DNA of 64,000 nucleotides from Symsagittifera roscoffensis (GCF_963678635.1 NC_087062.1:44222395-44286394); one strand, 5' to 3'; counted from the stretch's first letter, positions 26,076-37,434 are shown. The notes: generated by a model not told the origin, from the letters alone. Numbers and translations are program-made.

Positions 26076-26282
26076 CAGTGTACATTGCCAGAACAATTGA
26101 TTGAAAATTGCATGTAAACGAGAATCAAGTGGTCAAAACTATCAGTCGAATTGATCTAATCAATTCTGCAGATAGACGACAAATATCAACCATTTGTCCA
26201 TCGGTACTTCAAACTTGCTAATCAGGTGTTTTTTATGTAATGACTACTTCTTTTGTTTTTTTTCTCTGACCAATTTTTTCAG

Positions 26283-26373
26283 GTTGGTCTGGTTGCCTCT
26301 CCGACTATTTATTCGAAGGATGCTCTCGCTATCTACATTCTGTCCAATGGTATCAATGGTATTCTGTCCAATG
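26283..26373 (+). other. Candidate 91-bp mini-exon, copy 1
   Basis: A pyrimidine-rich tract with an acceptor (CCAATTTTTTCAG) and a GTAAGT donor bracket 91 bp that read openly as VGLVASPTIYSKDALAIYIL and then a short ILSNG repeat. The other copy (28288-28378) keeps both splice sites and the open frame with one Asp-to-Val change. Just after the donor, an 11-bp stem (TTGAGCCTCTT/AAGAGGCTCAA) with a 9-nt loop could lie in the nascent RNA. No family recognised; it may be an exon of an element-encoded transcript or chance. Confidence 0.35.
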
Positions 26374-26686
26374 GTAAGTTGAGCCTCTTATCCAATTCAA
26401 GAGGCTCAACTTCGTCTTTTGGCAACTATTTATTGTATTTTATTTATTTATGTAATAAACCCATTTTAAGGTCTTAGGGGCTGATATTTGTCACGGAGAA
26501 TGTCATGGAGCTCACGGAGAAACTTGTGGCAACCTTCAAGAACAATCAAATTTGCAGCAGATAGTTGAGAAATAAGTCAGACAAATCTAAATGGGAAATT
26601 TCACATCGTTGTCTGGCTCATTGTTAGTTAATTGATATAGATTTTGGCTTTTGTAAGTAGGTAAATTTATGTTTGTGGTTGTTTAG

Positions 26687-26836
26687 ACGGTGATGTTCAC
26701 TGCGACTATGCCTCCTGCGGTGGAGAGACTGGGCAGGACATACATGCGGAGACCAGCTGTCGTGCAAATAGGCAGTGTGGGCAAACCGATCGAGGGTCGA
26801 ACAGATCATATACATGATGACTGAAGGACAAAAGAG
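26687..26836 (+). pseudogene. DDX23/PRP28-like DEAD-box helicase exon with a 2-bp deletion
   Basis: An acceptor (GGTTGTTTAG) and a donor (AAGAG/GTTAGT) flank 150 bp encoding [20 protein letters not shown], then [16 protein letters not shown]. The T-A-T form of helicase motif III (SAT) with MPPAVERL and the R-P-x-V-V-x-I-G-S-x-G-K-P stretch is what I know from DDX23/Prp28, the U5 snRNP ATPase that swaps U1 for U6 at the 5' splice site. After GKPIE the frame breaks near 26793: the expected [15 protein letters not shown] continues in another frame, consistent with loss of two bases. No neighbouring helicase exons were found. It sits alone between two 0.67-kb direct repeats, so it is probably a captured or duplicated exon fragment. 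Confidence 0.75.
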
Positions 26837-27929
26837 GTTAGTTCTTGTACTCTACTCATGACGTTATTTTTTTCAAATGCGGAATTTCCTATATCTCGAA
26901 ATCTTCACACGACCGCACCTGTTTTGTACTGCAACCCCATTTTTTTCCAATATCGGAAATATGAAGCTCGAGCTTAATTATACAACAATGAGCTGAAAGT
27001 TGGGCACCGTCCTCTCGCAAAACTAATTTTGAATGGTCAAAAGACTATGAGAGCGGCGCTCATAGAAAAGGAGCGTGATGAGAATGGACAAAAACCATGA
27101 GCGTGATTTCTCAGTAGGGCAATAAATATGCAAGGAAATTTTCTAGGAAAGTTCAATAATGATGCAAGATGTTCTAGGAAAGTGAAGCTTTCATCACAAA
27201 CGACTTCTCAAATGCGTTTACTGAAGATTTCATGGAGAATCCATCAGCTCATCTCGATTGATGTAATAGTGTGAAAAAACTGAATTAAAAAAACCTAATT
27301 TTCATCTTTTGCTTAATCTTTGCTTGTATTTATTTCTTTACATTTATGTTCTCAATTGATGTAAATTGTTTTTCCTATTTTGAGAGATTAGGGTATAAGT
27401 AGTCGATCAAAACTTGAAGATAGCCGCCTATCACAAAAAAAGTTTAAAAAAATGAAGCTTTCTGGGGGTAACCGCCTAGCGGGCTGTGTGTATGTATGCG
27501 TAGCTAAGATTGCTTCCTTCTTCCACGAACGCTACTTGGTTGTCTTCGCGTGTAAAGCTGTTTTGACCAAAAAAATTGTATCTTTAAAGATCTTGCAAAA
27601 AAGGTTATCTTTAAAGGAGGCTATCTTGCAAGATCTTTTAAAAAGATGCATCCTCTTTAAAAAAAATCTTGCAAGATTCTTGCAAGATCTTGCTAGATAA
27701 CCTCCTCTGATCGACTAGGGCGTGATTTAGTGGATCTTTTACTTAGAAATTCTCCTCTGAACATGTTTTGATCTGAAAATGTGTTTACCGATGAAAATGT
27801 AATTGTTGGTTTCTGATTTGCAGCCCAATTGAGATTTCTAATCTAAGATATTGGGATCTCAGATATTGTGGAATCTGCGGGAAACTGTGTAAAATGAAAA
27901 GTTTAGCGTCTATTTTGTAGGCACATAGA
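26837..27929. repeat. Spacer with inverted TTGCAAGATC minisatellite
   Basis: Around 27590-27712 a block of TTGCAAGAT and ATCTTGCAAG motifs ends in AACCTCCTCTGATCGACTAGGGCG, the inverse of the CGCCCTAGTCGACCAAGGGAGGTT junction at about 3160. It is therefore an inverted relative of the minisatellites in the 3-kb units. The 82-codon frame at 27452 is not recognised. The remainder holds nothing I can name. Confidence 0.6.
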
Positions 27930-28604
27930 TGAAAATTTTTGATCAGTGCGAATATGTTTGATCAGAATCAGGCTAATGCCATCGTAATTGGTTCAAGTTG
28001 TAAGCCGCCAGCTTATAGCTCGAAGCAATTACGATGGCGGTAAGCTGATTCTGATCAAAAAATTTTGCACTGATCGAACAGTGTACATTGCCAGAACAAT
28101 TGATTGAAAAATTGCATCTAAACGAGAATCAAGTGATCAAAACTATCAGTCGAATTGATCTAGTCAATTCTGCAGATAGACGACAAGTATCAACCATTTG
28201 TCCATCGGTACTTCAAACTTGCTAATCAGCTTTGTTTTGTGTAATGACTACTTCTTCTGTTTTTTTTTCTCTGACCAATTTTTTCAGGTTGGTCTGGTTG
28301 CCTCTCCGACTATTTATTCGAAGGTTGCTCTTGCTATCTACATTCTGTCCAATGGTATCAATGGTATTCTGTCCAATGGTAAGTTGAGCCTCTTATCCAA
28401 TTCAAGAGGCTCAAATTCGTCTTTTGACAACTATTTATTGTATTTTATTTGTTTATGTAATTAACTCATTTTAAGGTCTTAGGGGCTGATATTTGTCACG
28501 GAGAATGTCATGGAGCTCACGGAGAAACTTGTGGCAACCTTCAAGAACAATCAAATTTGCAGCAGATAGTTGAGAAATAAGTCCGACAAATCTAAATGGG
28601 AAAT
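27930..28604 (+). repeat. 0.67-kb direct repeat, copy 2
   Basis: Second copy of 25927-26599. The hairpin lies at about 27941-28078: the outer TTGATCAGAATCAG pairs with CTGATTCTGATCAA perfectly. The mini-exon lies at 28288-28378 with intact acceptor and GTAAGT donor. The copy ends about 540 bp before the IRG GTPase start codon. Confidence 0.8.
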
Positions 28605-29142
28605 ATTTGACGATTTATCAAAGCACTGCGAGAAACCCCACTGAAAAAAATGAAATTCTGATGACAATTGAAATTGCCTTAACGTTTGATAGATAGTTGG
28701 ATCCTATAACCGAATCTTCAAAACTTCGGAAAAAAAACTCGAGAGAAGTCGATACCCGAATCCATAGGTTCTCTCTCTTAATGAAAGGATCTGGAAATAT
28801 AAATATTGAAAGAAACGAAAACTGAAACATGATGTTTTCGAGTTTAGGTTTAGTTTATGAAAAGTATAAGGAGTTTATTTTATGAATGTTTTCAGTGTAA
28901 TTTGAATTCAATTTTGAGTTTTTTGATCCCCAATTGATGAACTAACTGTGTTTGATTGAATTCAAATTTTACAGAATAAAAGATGAAAATTGTACGTTTT
29001 TATTTTGCAGTACCATTTAATTATTTGCTCAAATGTGAACAAAAATATTACTGATGTATAAAAAATAGCAGAGCCATTACTTTTGTTAGGCAGAGCTGAT
29101 TAGAAGCTCATAATACAAAATTAGCTTGATGTAACCGACAAA
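28605..29142. other. Region upstream of the IRG GTPase
   Basis: AT-rich, with no exon or repeat copy recognised. It would contain the promoter of the GTPase gene, but I cannot point to a specific element. Confidence 0.4.
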
Positions 29143-30486
29143 ATGGCTTCTGAGAGTCCACTGAAAGATTTGAACACAAATTCTGCACAATTGAATGAAG
29201 AAATTATGCATTTTAATAAGCTAGAAAGCGTTCAGAGCGGAGACTTGTCGCGAATATACGAGGATCAGCTATCAGAGCTGAATGAATGGAAAAAAAAAGA
29301 AAAAATAAACATTGCTATCATTGGCCAATCGAGACAAGGAAAATCTTCGTTTATTAACGCACTAATGGGACGCATGGTAGCACTTGTTGGGGACCTGGGA
29401 CCGACCACAAAAAAGTACAGAAAATTGAGAATCCAGAGTTCCCGAACTGCGTTCTCTGGGATCTTCCCGGAGTAGACGGAAGTCAATTCAAGCGAGAAAC
29501 GTATTTTGACGAGATCAAACTTCGGGAAAATGACTACGATGTTTATATCATTGTCACCAAAGAAATGCTCGGAGATGGAGAGCTCTTTATTGCAAAAGAA
29601 TTGGTTACTAGAGGAAAGTTGTTCTACCTTGTGCGAACACACGTAGACGAAAAGGTTGCAAAGTTAGTAAAGAAGTGGAACATCAGCGAGGACGACGCCG
29701 TCGCTGATATTCGCCAAACTCTTGAAGACACAGCTTGAAGACAATAACTTTGACCCAGAACTTCACAAAGTATTCCTTGTGAATGTTGAAGAACCACTCG
29801 ATTCAATGCAAAGCTTCGATATGGCTCTATTTGTGGAGACAATTTGCAAGCGTGGGTTTGCTTCTCAGACAAAAACAACAGCTTTTCTGTTTTCAATCAA
29901 AGTCTGTGGGCCTCAAATGGTCGAACAATTGTACTGCCAGTTGGTGAAAAGGGTTCGAAAAGTTGCATGGGTTTCAGCGTTTAATGGAGCGGTTCCTATT
30001 CCAGCACTAGGGATATACATGGATGCGAGTTTAATATACAATGAAATAAATTTGTATCTGAGATTATTTGATCTCACTAAATCATCTATTGCTGAAATAG
30101 AACAGAAAGCGGGTAAGGAACCCGAAATTATTGAGAAAAAACTAACCGAACTGTTTTCCTCCAGAAACCAAGCAGTTACCTTGGTTCGCGATCAATCTCA
30201 TGTGTCTGACACCAAGGACACATACAAACAAATCTTACCTGCTCTTGAGACAAATATACGTGTAGTTTCCGTGTCTAAAGAAATCATGAAATTTATAGTA
30301 CCTATTGTGGGACTAGCGGTATCCGGAAGATTGTCATTCGTGTTAACTTGGAATCAATTGCAATTTTTTCTAAAATTAATGCGTGATGCGGCTTTGGATG
30401 TTCAAAAATGGATAGCAGATAAAGAACTCGACAAGGATCAAGACCCGTCAGAAGACCCCGATTTAATTAACGTTCAGGTCAATTAA
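29143..30486 (+). pseudogene. IRG (immunity-related) GTPase, broken in two places
   Basis: The reading starts at ATG 29143 and ends at TAA 30484-30486, about 440 codons, a normal IRG length, without introns. G1 is IIGQSRQGKSSFINAL (a GKS-type P-loop); G3 is WDLPGVDG; the G4-like motif is LVRTHVDEK; the helical C-terminal half follows, with AVPIPALGIYMD. IRG proteins are dynamin-like GTPases that act on vacuole and organelle membranes, known from vertebrate interferon responses and present in scattered invertebrates. The frame is lost at an A6 run (29409-29414), where one base seems missing. It is lost again at 29721-29743, where CTTGAAGACA occurs twice 13 bp apart; removing one 13-bp copy would keep the frame open. 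It could be a pseudogene or a working allele with one sequencing error and one true duplication. Confidence 0.85.
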
Positions 30487-31050
30487 CTCAAAAAAACTGT
30501 AATAACCCCACTATTGTACTTAGTAGCAAACTTCCAACCGTATCAAGGACCAATTTAACAAAAAAGCATATGAAAACTTTGTACCTAGTAACGAACCTCT
30601 CCTTTTTTTTAGCATATAACAAAATCTATTTTTTGTAACTTAAGTATATTTTGATTGTTACGAATACTGAGACTTGAAGCCATTGCATGATGTGAAGTTC
30701 CTGTGATCGTATTCCTAGAAAGTGACAGATTGCTTACTTTCTGATGCACCAAACGAAATGGCGATAACCAACAAAAATTTCACATACTTTATAAGCTTGC
30801 TAGCTTCTTTTCAAAATAACTCTCTGCTGAAAGAATTAACTAGTTTCCATGCTCGATTTTCAAGCAGAAATGGTCTTTTGATAGTTTGTTGATGCTGGTC
30901 GATACAAATTGCCACAAACATGTTTTATGCTAGTTGAGATTTATGCTTAAACATTGAAATGTTCAAACTTCACCCTATTAATGAAAAGTTTAGTAAGACG
31001 TTGAACAAGATCAAAACAATCGATTTCTGACTTGTGTACGAAAGAGTTTT
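30487..31050. other. Spacer between the GTPase and the retrotransposon
   Basis: No gene or repeat recognised. The last five bases before the LTR (31051-31055, GCCTG) are the target site duplicated by the retrotransposon. Confidence 0.4.
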
Positions 31051-31055
31051 GCCTG

Positions 31056-31301
31056 TGTGGTACCGTGTAGTACTGTTGCCACAGTAACCTTGGAGAAAGT
31101 GTTATTAATATTCTGTTATGTATTGTTAGTATTATTCAAGGCCATCCATGCAGGCCAAACGTAACAGTCATTTGGACGGTTGCGATCTTAGAAGACACAT
31201 GAACGTGATCTCTAACAAAACCAAGTAAATCAAAAGACAAAATTAAATGTTTTCAATTATTCTCTTTTGTTCTTACCTACTCGTAGCATAACATTATCAC
31301 A
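31056..31301 (+). repeat. 5' LTR
   Basis: 246 bp, starting TGTGGTACCGTG and ending ACATTATCACA, so it has the usual TG...CA ends. It is identical, base by base as far as I can read, to 37435-37680, which implies a very young insertion or recent conversion. Confidence 0.95.
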
Positions 31302-31344
31302 TGCGCAGCCAGCAGGATTTCTGTCCCAGGACAATAGAACAGAT

Positions 31345-32600
31345 ATGGGGATCCCTGTATTTTGGACAACCGCGAATTCCGACCCTCCTTGGAATTTCAA
31401 GATATGGCTAGACCAATTTTTTTTGACAGTTCAGTAAAGGAGAGCGTGAATCCGGAACTATTGTTAGAAGAAGCCAAAGAAGTTCTATTGGAACCGTTAC
31501 CAAGACTAGAGACCCCACGAGAACATGAAAACGCTCAGGCGACTACAGAAAGGGAGGCTCGAGACCAACTAGCCCGGGACAAGATCCTTCTGGAAAATTA
31601 AGAAAGAAAAAAGAGGGCCAAAGGTTGGACACAACGTATATTACAACGAGGTACAGAAAAGAGTAGCCTCTAGATTATTCCTGGCGTTGGGAACAGAAGG
31701 AAAGAAAAAATTTGTACAAAAGAACCCGCATGTAGAAGTTTCAAAGTTAGAATTCAGGCAGATGGTTGCCTTGGCTAAGACTTCATTTGATAAATCACAG
31801 AGTGTTACGTATGAACGCTACAAACTGTTTAATCGTTCACAGGAAACAGGGGAATCGCTCGAGGCATTTCATGCCGCATTAACTGCTCAAGCAGCCAGAG
31901 CAGAATTAGGGACACTGGAGGACGAACTAGTGCGTGACCTATTCATATCGAAAATGAAAAATGTGGTACTACAAGACACATTAACATTTGAAACATTTTC
32001 ACCAGAGGAAGTATTGAAAAGGGCGTTGAAATTTGAACAAAGTAAAAAGACAACTCAGGCATTTCAGAAAACTAATACAACGACTGCAAGTACAGCTCAG
32101 GTAAATGGAGCAATGAAGATAAAACAAGAACCAATCATGAGTATTGGAAATAAAAATGCTAATGGAAGGAGACAACCGAACAACATGTACAAAAAGAAAT
32201 CATCAGACAGAAAAGAGGGGAGAAACTTTACAGACCCGAAAACGTGTACTCGATGTGGTCGACTATTTGGGGAAGGACATTTGAAGAAATGTCTGGCCAT
32301 GGGCAAAACATGTAAAAATTGTTCTAAACCAAATCACTTTGCAAAAATGTTTAAGTCACAGCAAGTAAATGAGATTGCGGAAAAATCATCCAGCTCAGAT
32401 GAAGAGTGCATATTAATTCAGTCATTTGACTCGTGTGAGGAGTTCGAAATTATGGCTATTGAATCAGAATTGTCTTCGATGGAAGAAATAGATGAGTATA
32501 TAAAACAGCAATCAAATAGAAACCGAGATATCAAGAAGAGTAGCAAGGACATACAGAAGGTTGATATTCGCAGAAATACCCGATCGAAACAATTAAGGTC
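31345..32600 (+). pseudogene. gag: Gag region with zinc knuckle
   Basis: The likely start is ATG 31345, opening with MGIPVFWTTANSDPPWNF. A shift at a T run near 31419-31426 and another near 31600 (A-rich) move the frame to the long one running from about 31603. That frame contains a helical capsid-like region and then a Cys/His segment: CTRCGRLFGEGHLKKC followed by CKNCSKPNHFAKMF. In the second knuckle the last Cys of the CCHC pattern is Phe. Gag packages the element RNA into particles. Confidence 0.8.
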
Positions 32601-32990
32601 ATTAAAAGCTTTGGTGAGAATAGATCAACAAATCATAAACATGACTATTGATACGGGTAGTCCTGTATCATTTTTGAACTGGGCGACTGCAAAGCAAATT
32701 CTGGAGTCTTCAAAAAATACGAGGTTCATTCCACGGGAGAATCTCAACTTGACTACAAAATTTGTAGACTATAACAAACAGCCGATTAATATACTGGGTG
32801 CAATCACAACGACCATCCGTTCAGCAGGTTGGGAGGTGGTGGGAGCATCGTTCTTAATCACAGAACGACGCGCGCGATGTATTTTGGGGCTGGACTTACA
32901 GAGCAAAGTCGGGATACACACAACACAGAAGTTGGCACCAAAAGAAAAGACGAGGTTTGACGTGTTACTGTGCGAACGGTCAGAAGCTTG
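32601..32990 (+). pseudogene. Aspartic protease domain of the LTR element
   Basis: In the same frame as the second part of gag. The active-site motif is MTIDTGSPVSFLNW, and the flap-distal ILGLDLQSKVGI matches the usual hydrophobic-GLD segment. It would cleave the Gag-Pol polyprotein. Confidence 0.85.
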
Positions 32991-32999
32991 GAAAAACAA

Positions 33000-34440
33000 A
33001 TTTTATAGTAAATTTAAAAACCTTTTGATTGTCAAGGGTGTTCGAAAAATCACGTTGTCAGCACAAAGTTCAAATACCCACTTTGTCCATTACAAGAAAA
33101 AGGGAGACGCATCCCAATACACATACAAGAGAAAGTGTATGAGGAAATGGAAAAACTATTAAAAGAGGGGCATATAAAACGTCTAGACAAATGTACTAGT
33201 GATCATTTTGTAGCACCTATTGTAATAACAGTAAAAAAAGGATGATTCCATAAAATTGGCCTCAGGTGCAAAACCCATAAATAGACAGTTGTTCAAAAAT
33301 AAATATCAAATGCCGAATGTGGATGAATTATTGGATGGGGTTAGCCAAATAATCACAGCAAATGAAAGGGTACACTGTATTTCTCAGTATTAGATCTGAA
33401 GTATGCCTACAGTCAACTTAAGCTGCCTGCAGAGACAGCTAAACAATGCAATTTTAACATCATAGGTGGGCAAGCTACTGGAACATACAGATTTTTGACC
33501 GGATTTTACGGTCTGGCAGATATGCCAGCGGAGTTTCAAAAAGCTATGGACAGAACATTGAACCATGCGGAAAATACGTTCTGTTTTCTTGACGACATAC
33601 TCATTGTGTCTAAAGGAAGTGAACAAGAACATGAAAAATTGATCATGAACGTGCTGGAAAAGTTAGACAAAGAAAACTTAGCACTAAAACTGTCGAAATG
33701 TGAATTTTTTCAACAGGAGCTGAATTGGTTGGGACATAAGTTATCGCTGGAGGGTATTTCTCCAAAGATGACAAAAACGGAAGCGATTTTGAAGCTTAGT
33801 CCGCCAACCTCACTGAATCATTTCTGGGTAGTATAAATCATCTGGCCAATTTCATTCCAAACGCAGCTACCTTAACTGAAAAGTTGAGACCTCTGTTGCG
33901 AGAAGAAAACGAAAAAAAAACTCAAAAGTGTGAAAACTCAAGTAAAAAAATTCGAATGGAAAGAAGAACATTCGGAGATATTCGAATCGATAAAAGCTGC
34001 GGTTGCGAATATAACAAAAATTCATTATTACGACCCTGAGTTGGCTACTAGGGTAAAATGTGACGCCAGCTATAGTGGGCTGGGGGCATCGTTGGAACAA
34101 CGAAACTTGGAGGGGGAGTGGATACCGATTGCATTCGCTTCCAGGTATTTAAACACAAGAAAAAAAATACTCCATAAATGAACTAGAACTGCTAGCAGTA
34201 GTATGGTCTGTTGACCGATTTAAACATTATTTGTTAGGAAAAGAATTCGTGATAGCCACAGATCATAAAGCACTGGTTTCTGCCTTGGATAAAAATAAGT
34301 CAAATAAAACCTACCAATCTAGGCTGACTAGATGGGTAGACAGATTACTACCCTATCAATTTAAGGTTCTTCATTTAACAGGGAAAGATATGGGTATAGT
34401 AGATTACCTATCTAGAAACCCGAAGGGTGAACCATGGCCG
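33000..34440 (+). pseudogene. Reverse transcriptase and RNase H, multiple frameshifts
   Basis: RT blocks are recognisable in successive frames: EEMEKLLKEGHIKRL (about 33140), the SVLDLKYAYSQL block near 33385, GTYRFLTGFYGLADMPAEFQ near 33480, and the catalytic FCFLDDILIV near 33580. RNase H follows with ATRVKCDASYSGLGASL (about 34040), ELELLAVVWSVDRFKHYLLG and ATDHKALVSAL, ending near YLSRNPKG (34420). Breaks occur near 33095 (A5 run), 33231 (A7), 33375, 33815, 33913 (A9) and 34163 (A8). These enzymes copy the element RNA into DNA. The large number of homopolymer-linked breaks is unusual for an element with identical LTRs. Confidence 0.9.
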
Positions 34441-35410
34441 GAGTCAGAATTGGATGAAAAATTTGTAGTCACATCGATCGAAAGTTTTCATAAAGCTCTC
34501 GATTGTTTAAACAGTCGACTGAGTGATCACGATAGGCTCGACCGGAACGAAAACGTTCTAGAATATTCTAGAATTGATCAAAATGTATCAAATCAGAACA
34601 CGTCATTTATCCGTTGCTATGGCAACCAAAACGGTTCAAAACGGACAAAGCACGACCGGAACGAAAGAAATGAAGATTCACGTTCGTTTCAACGAGAAAA
34701 GTTTGAAAACTCAAAAATCAGTTTATCTCAAAATCGTCAGCAAATACAGTCGGTCGAATCAGTTAGAAAAATCGGAAAGTTATCAAGTCGCGAATCAGAA
34801 AATATGCATTCAGGCGAAACAGCAAAAAGAGGAAAAGAAAAAAAGATGGTCAGAATTCAGGATCGGAATAACACAGACACATTAAGGGAGGAAATAACAG
34901 AAACGACGTTCCAAAGAACTAGAATGATACAAAGGACCCCAAACAGATCAGAGTCAGAGAATTTGGACTTTGAACAAATACCACAGACGAATTGGAACCT
35001 GATGAACAGACAAATCAGAACAGACACGGGAAATAGTGGTCAGTCAACATCAACTGCTACAGCAGCCCAACCAATGTTAGTTTCATTTTGGGAACTTATA
35101 GGATCGGAAAGGAATGAGAAACCCCGATCAACGATGGAATTAGAAGCCAATTCGGTGATGCATAGCCCGAAACCCCAGGGACAAACCCAATCAGGAGATG
35201 AACCTGAGATTGGACAAATCATTGCAGTGGACTTAACGATGGACAGCATTGATGAACCGGACTACAGTTCAGGAACCGAGACTTGTATGGTCACACCGCA
35301 ACAGAAAACGAGAGGTGGACATAAATCGCGGAAAAGCAATTACCAACTGTCGGAGCAGTTAAATGAAACAAATGGCCCACTATCACTCGAGAAATTATTC
35401 GACAAAAGTC
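34441..35410 (+). CDS. Polar spacer between RNase H and integrase
   Basis: An open, Asn/Gln/Ser/Arg-rich segment of about 320 residues continues the RNase H frame to TAA near 35454. It has no recognised domain. The integrase zinc-binding HHCC domain expected here was not found, and the catalytic core begins abruptly after it near 35415, so an internal deletion or rearrangement is likely. Confidence 0.6.
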
Positions 35411-35414
35411 TACT

Positions 35415-37274
35415 GCTATTGATAGATACTCAAAATTTCCGTCAGTTAAAGTAACGAAATCTACAGGGGGAAAATCAACAATAAAATTTCTACGTACCTA
35501 CATTGACACACATGGAAAACCAAAATCGATTAAAATGGATCAGTTTTTCGGGTTTAAAGGAAAATAAATGAAAAAATTTTGCACCGATAATATTATTCAA
35601 AAATTCTGTGCAGTCGGTGATCATCGAGGATGTGGACTAGTCGAACGAACGATACAAACTATTAAACGAAGATTGGGAGTAATGCTACTCGAAGAAAAAG
35701 TACAATCTATTAAACTGTGCTTGAGCACAATAATTAGGGACCTAAGATGGAATAAACAGAAAACAATAAAGTTGTCTCTGTTTGAAGCGCACTTTGGTCG
35801 ATTACCAAAAACTGAGTTTAAAATTGTAAGGGATAAATTTCTGAAGGAATCTGATCGTTTAGATGAAGAACATTTGGAGAGATCGGCGTTAACAGCATCG
35901 CAGTTGAAGAGACGCATCGATCAATCCAGGGACAATGTAAAAATTCCACGAAAAGGACAGAATAGCCGGGACGTCAGCCCACTGTTTCTACGCAACACTG
36001 CGGCGGCCAAAGAAAGAGTTAGGGCAAAGGAACTAAAGCAGCTACTAGAGGCCAATGCGAGATGGAATGTCACCAGACGGGATATCTCAGATAGCGAGCT
36101 ACGACGAATTGTAGACGAAACGAGCACAATAAATCCCGAACTGAGAAAGGAACTCCTATATTCATGGGAAAGAGGATTTATCGAAGACAAACAGACTACA
36201 TCGGATGATAGCTTGCCAGGAAGCTTCCTCCGCAAACATGAGCAAAGGAAAAGTGGAAAGGCTCTAACAATACCGCTGAAAGGCAAAATAGTGGCAGAGA
36301 CACCATCAACAATCAAAACGGCTGCTGGTGCAGTATATCGAAAGAGCGATATAGCGAGATCAAAACTGCAAACACAGCCCAAAGCACGGAGTTCGGAGAA
36401 AAAGAGGAGCCCAACGGGGGAAGAACCTAGGAGCAAACAACAGAAGACAGTATCATATCATAAAGACTTAGACAGTGAGTCGGCTGAAGAACATGATGCG
36501 AAAGACCAGGGGCCAACCGATCAGGATATAGAAGACAATCGACTAATGGACAAGTTTCAAAACTCGCCAAACGTAGTTACGTCGAAAGAAACAAAGACGG
36601 GCGGGGGCCTAAATCTAGGAGGAAAAAGGGTTAAGCCAAATAGGGCAGGACCACTAGTCCAAAGTGCAAGAGCTGCAAAGGCCAAGACGCAAGAGCCACG
36701 TACAACGAAAACTGTTAAAACAGCAAAAGAATCAAAGAAGCGGGATACGAGCAATGAAGCCGTCTACATAGAGTCGTCTGCACCGAAAGAAGCCCCAGTG
36801 AGTAAAAGGATCACACGGCAAACTAGCGAAAAGGAAATTCTGGACACATTCCAGAATAACAAAATGACAACAAAAGAATGGGAAGAAATCACAAACCAGG
36901 TTTTGACCCGAGGGGTACAAAACGAAGCAGAAAAACTACTGACTCAAATAGCGGAATCAGTCGACAATAGCCCGGCAGTATTTGCGGACGAGTCGGACAA
37001 AGAAGAGGATACAAGGACAGTCAGACGAAGCAGTCGACAAACAAAGAACCAGGGACCAAAGAGATACGGCAGCCCCGTATCACACTCTGTAAAGTTGATT
37101 AGTTGTGAGGACGATATGACAGAGCTAAATTTGGCAGCACTTGAGGCCTACAGATTGAGACTGGCAAAGTTTAACATCAATAACAAAGAAACAACATTGG
37201 AGAACAACACGTGTGACCTACTAACTAGAGAGACATCTGTTCAAAAGGAAATTCGGAGCTACATCGTTGGATGA
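35415..37274 (+). pseudogene. Integrase core fragment with a long basic C-terminal tail
   Basis: A frame beginning near 35415 reads AIDRYSKFPSVKVTKSTGG and hits an in-frame TAA near 35565. The same frame then continues as KKFCTDNIIQKF, VGDHRGCGLVERTIQTIKRR. The E of VERTIQTIKRR fits the glutamate of the D,D-35-E site; the aspartate expected near KMDQ is preserved, but the N-terminal part of the core is missing. From about 35900 to TGA 37272-37274 the protein is a ~450-residue charged, Lys/Glu/Ser-rich tail with RRSSRQTKNQGPKRYG near its end, typical of low-complexity pol tails. It cannot supply full integrase activity as read. Confidence 0.8.
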
Positions 37275-37426
37275 GTCGGGATCGTGGAACGCTGCAAGAA
37301 ACAAAGCGGAAGTGATGAAGAAAACAACCAAGGAAAACTAAGCTAAAATGAAAACAATTCAGTAAACTGAGACTTATATACTATTTATAAAATTTTATAA
37401 GGTATTATATAAAATTTTGTTGTCCT

Positions 37427-37434
37427 CAGGGGAA
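37427..37434 (+). promoter_or_regulatory. Polypurine tract before the 3' LTR
   Basis: CAGGGGAA lies immediately before the TG of the 3' LTR, the expected place for plus-strand priming. It is short, so the exact extent is uncertain. Confidence 0.6.

Larger units (their letters stand above)
25927..26599 (+). repeat. 0.67-kb direct repeat, copy 1
   Basis: Homologous to 27930-28604 from TGAAAATTTTTGATCAG to AAATCTAAATGGGAAAT, with scattered differences. Each copy holds a long hairpin near its start and a splice-bounded 91-bp mini-exon. The ends are not TG...CA and I see no target duplication, so LTR status is not supported. Confidence 0.8.

Noticed and set aside
25927-28604. The 0.67-kb direct repeats as LTRs of a retroelement
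   Set aside because: They lack TG...CA ends, primer site, polypurine tract and target duplication, and the 1.3 kb between them has no retroelement domain.
32097-36920. Minus-strand open frames across the LTR element (for example 35921-36436)
   Set aside because: They are antisense shadows of the gag-pol frames and carry no motif.
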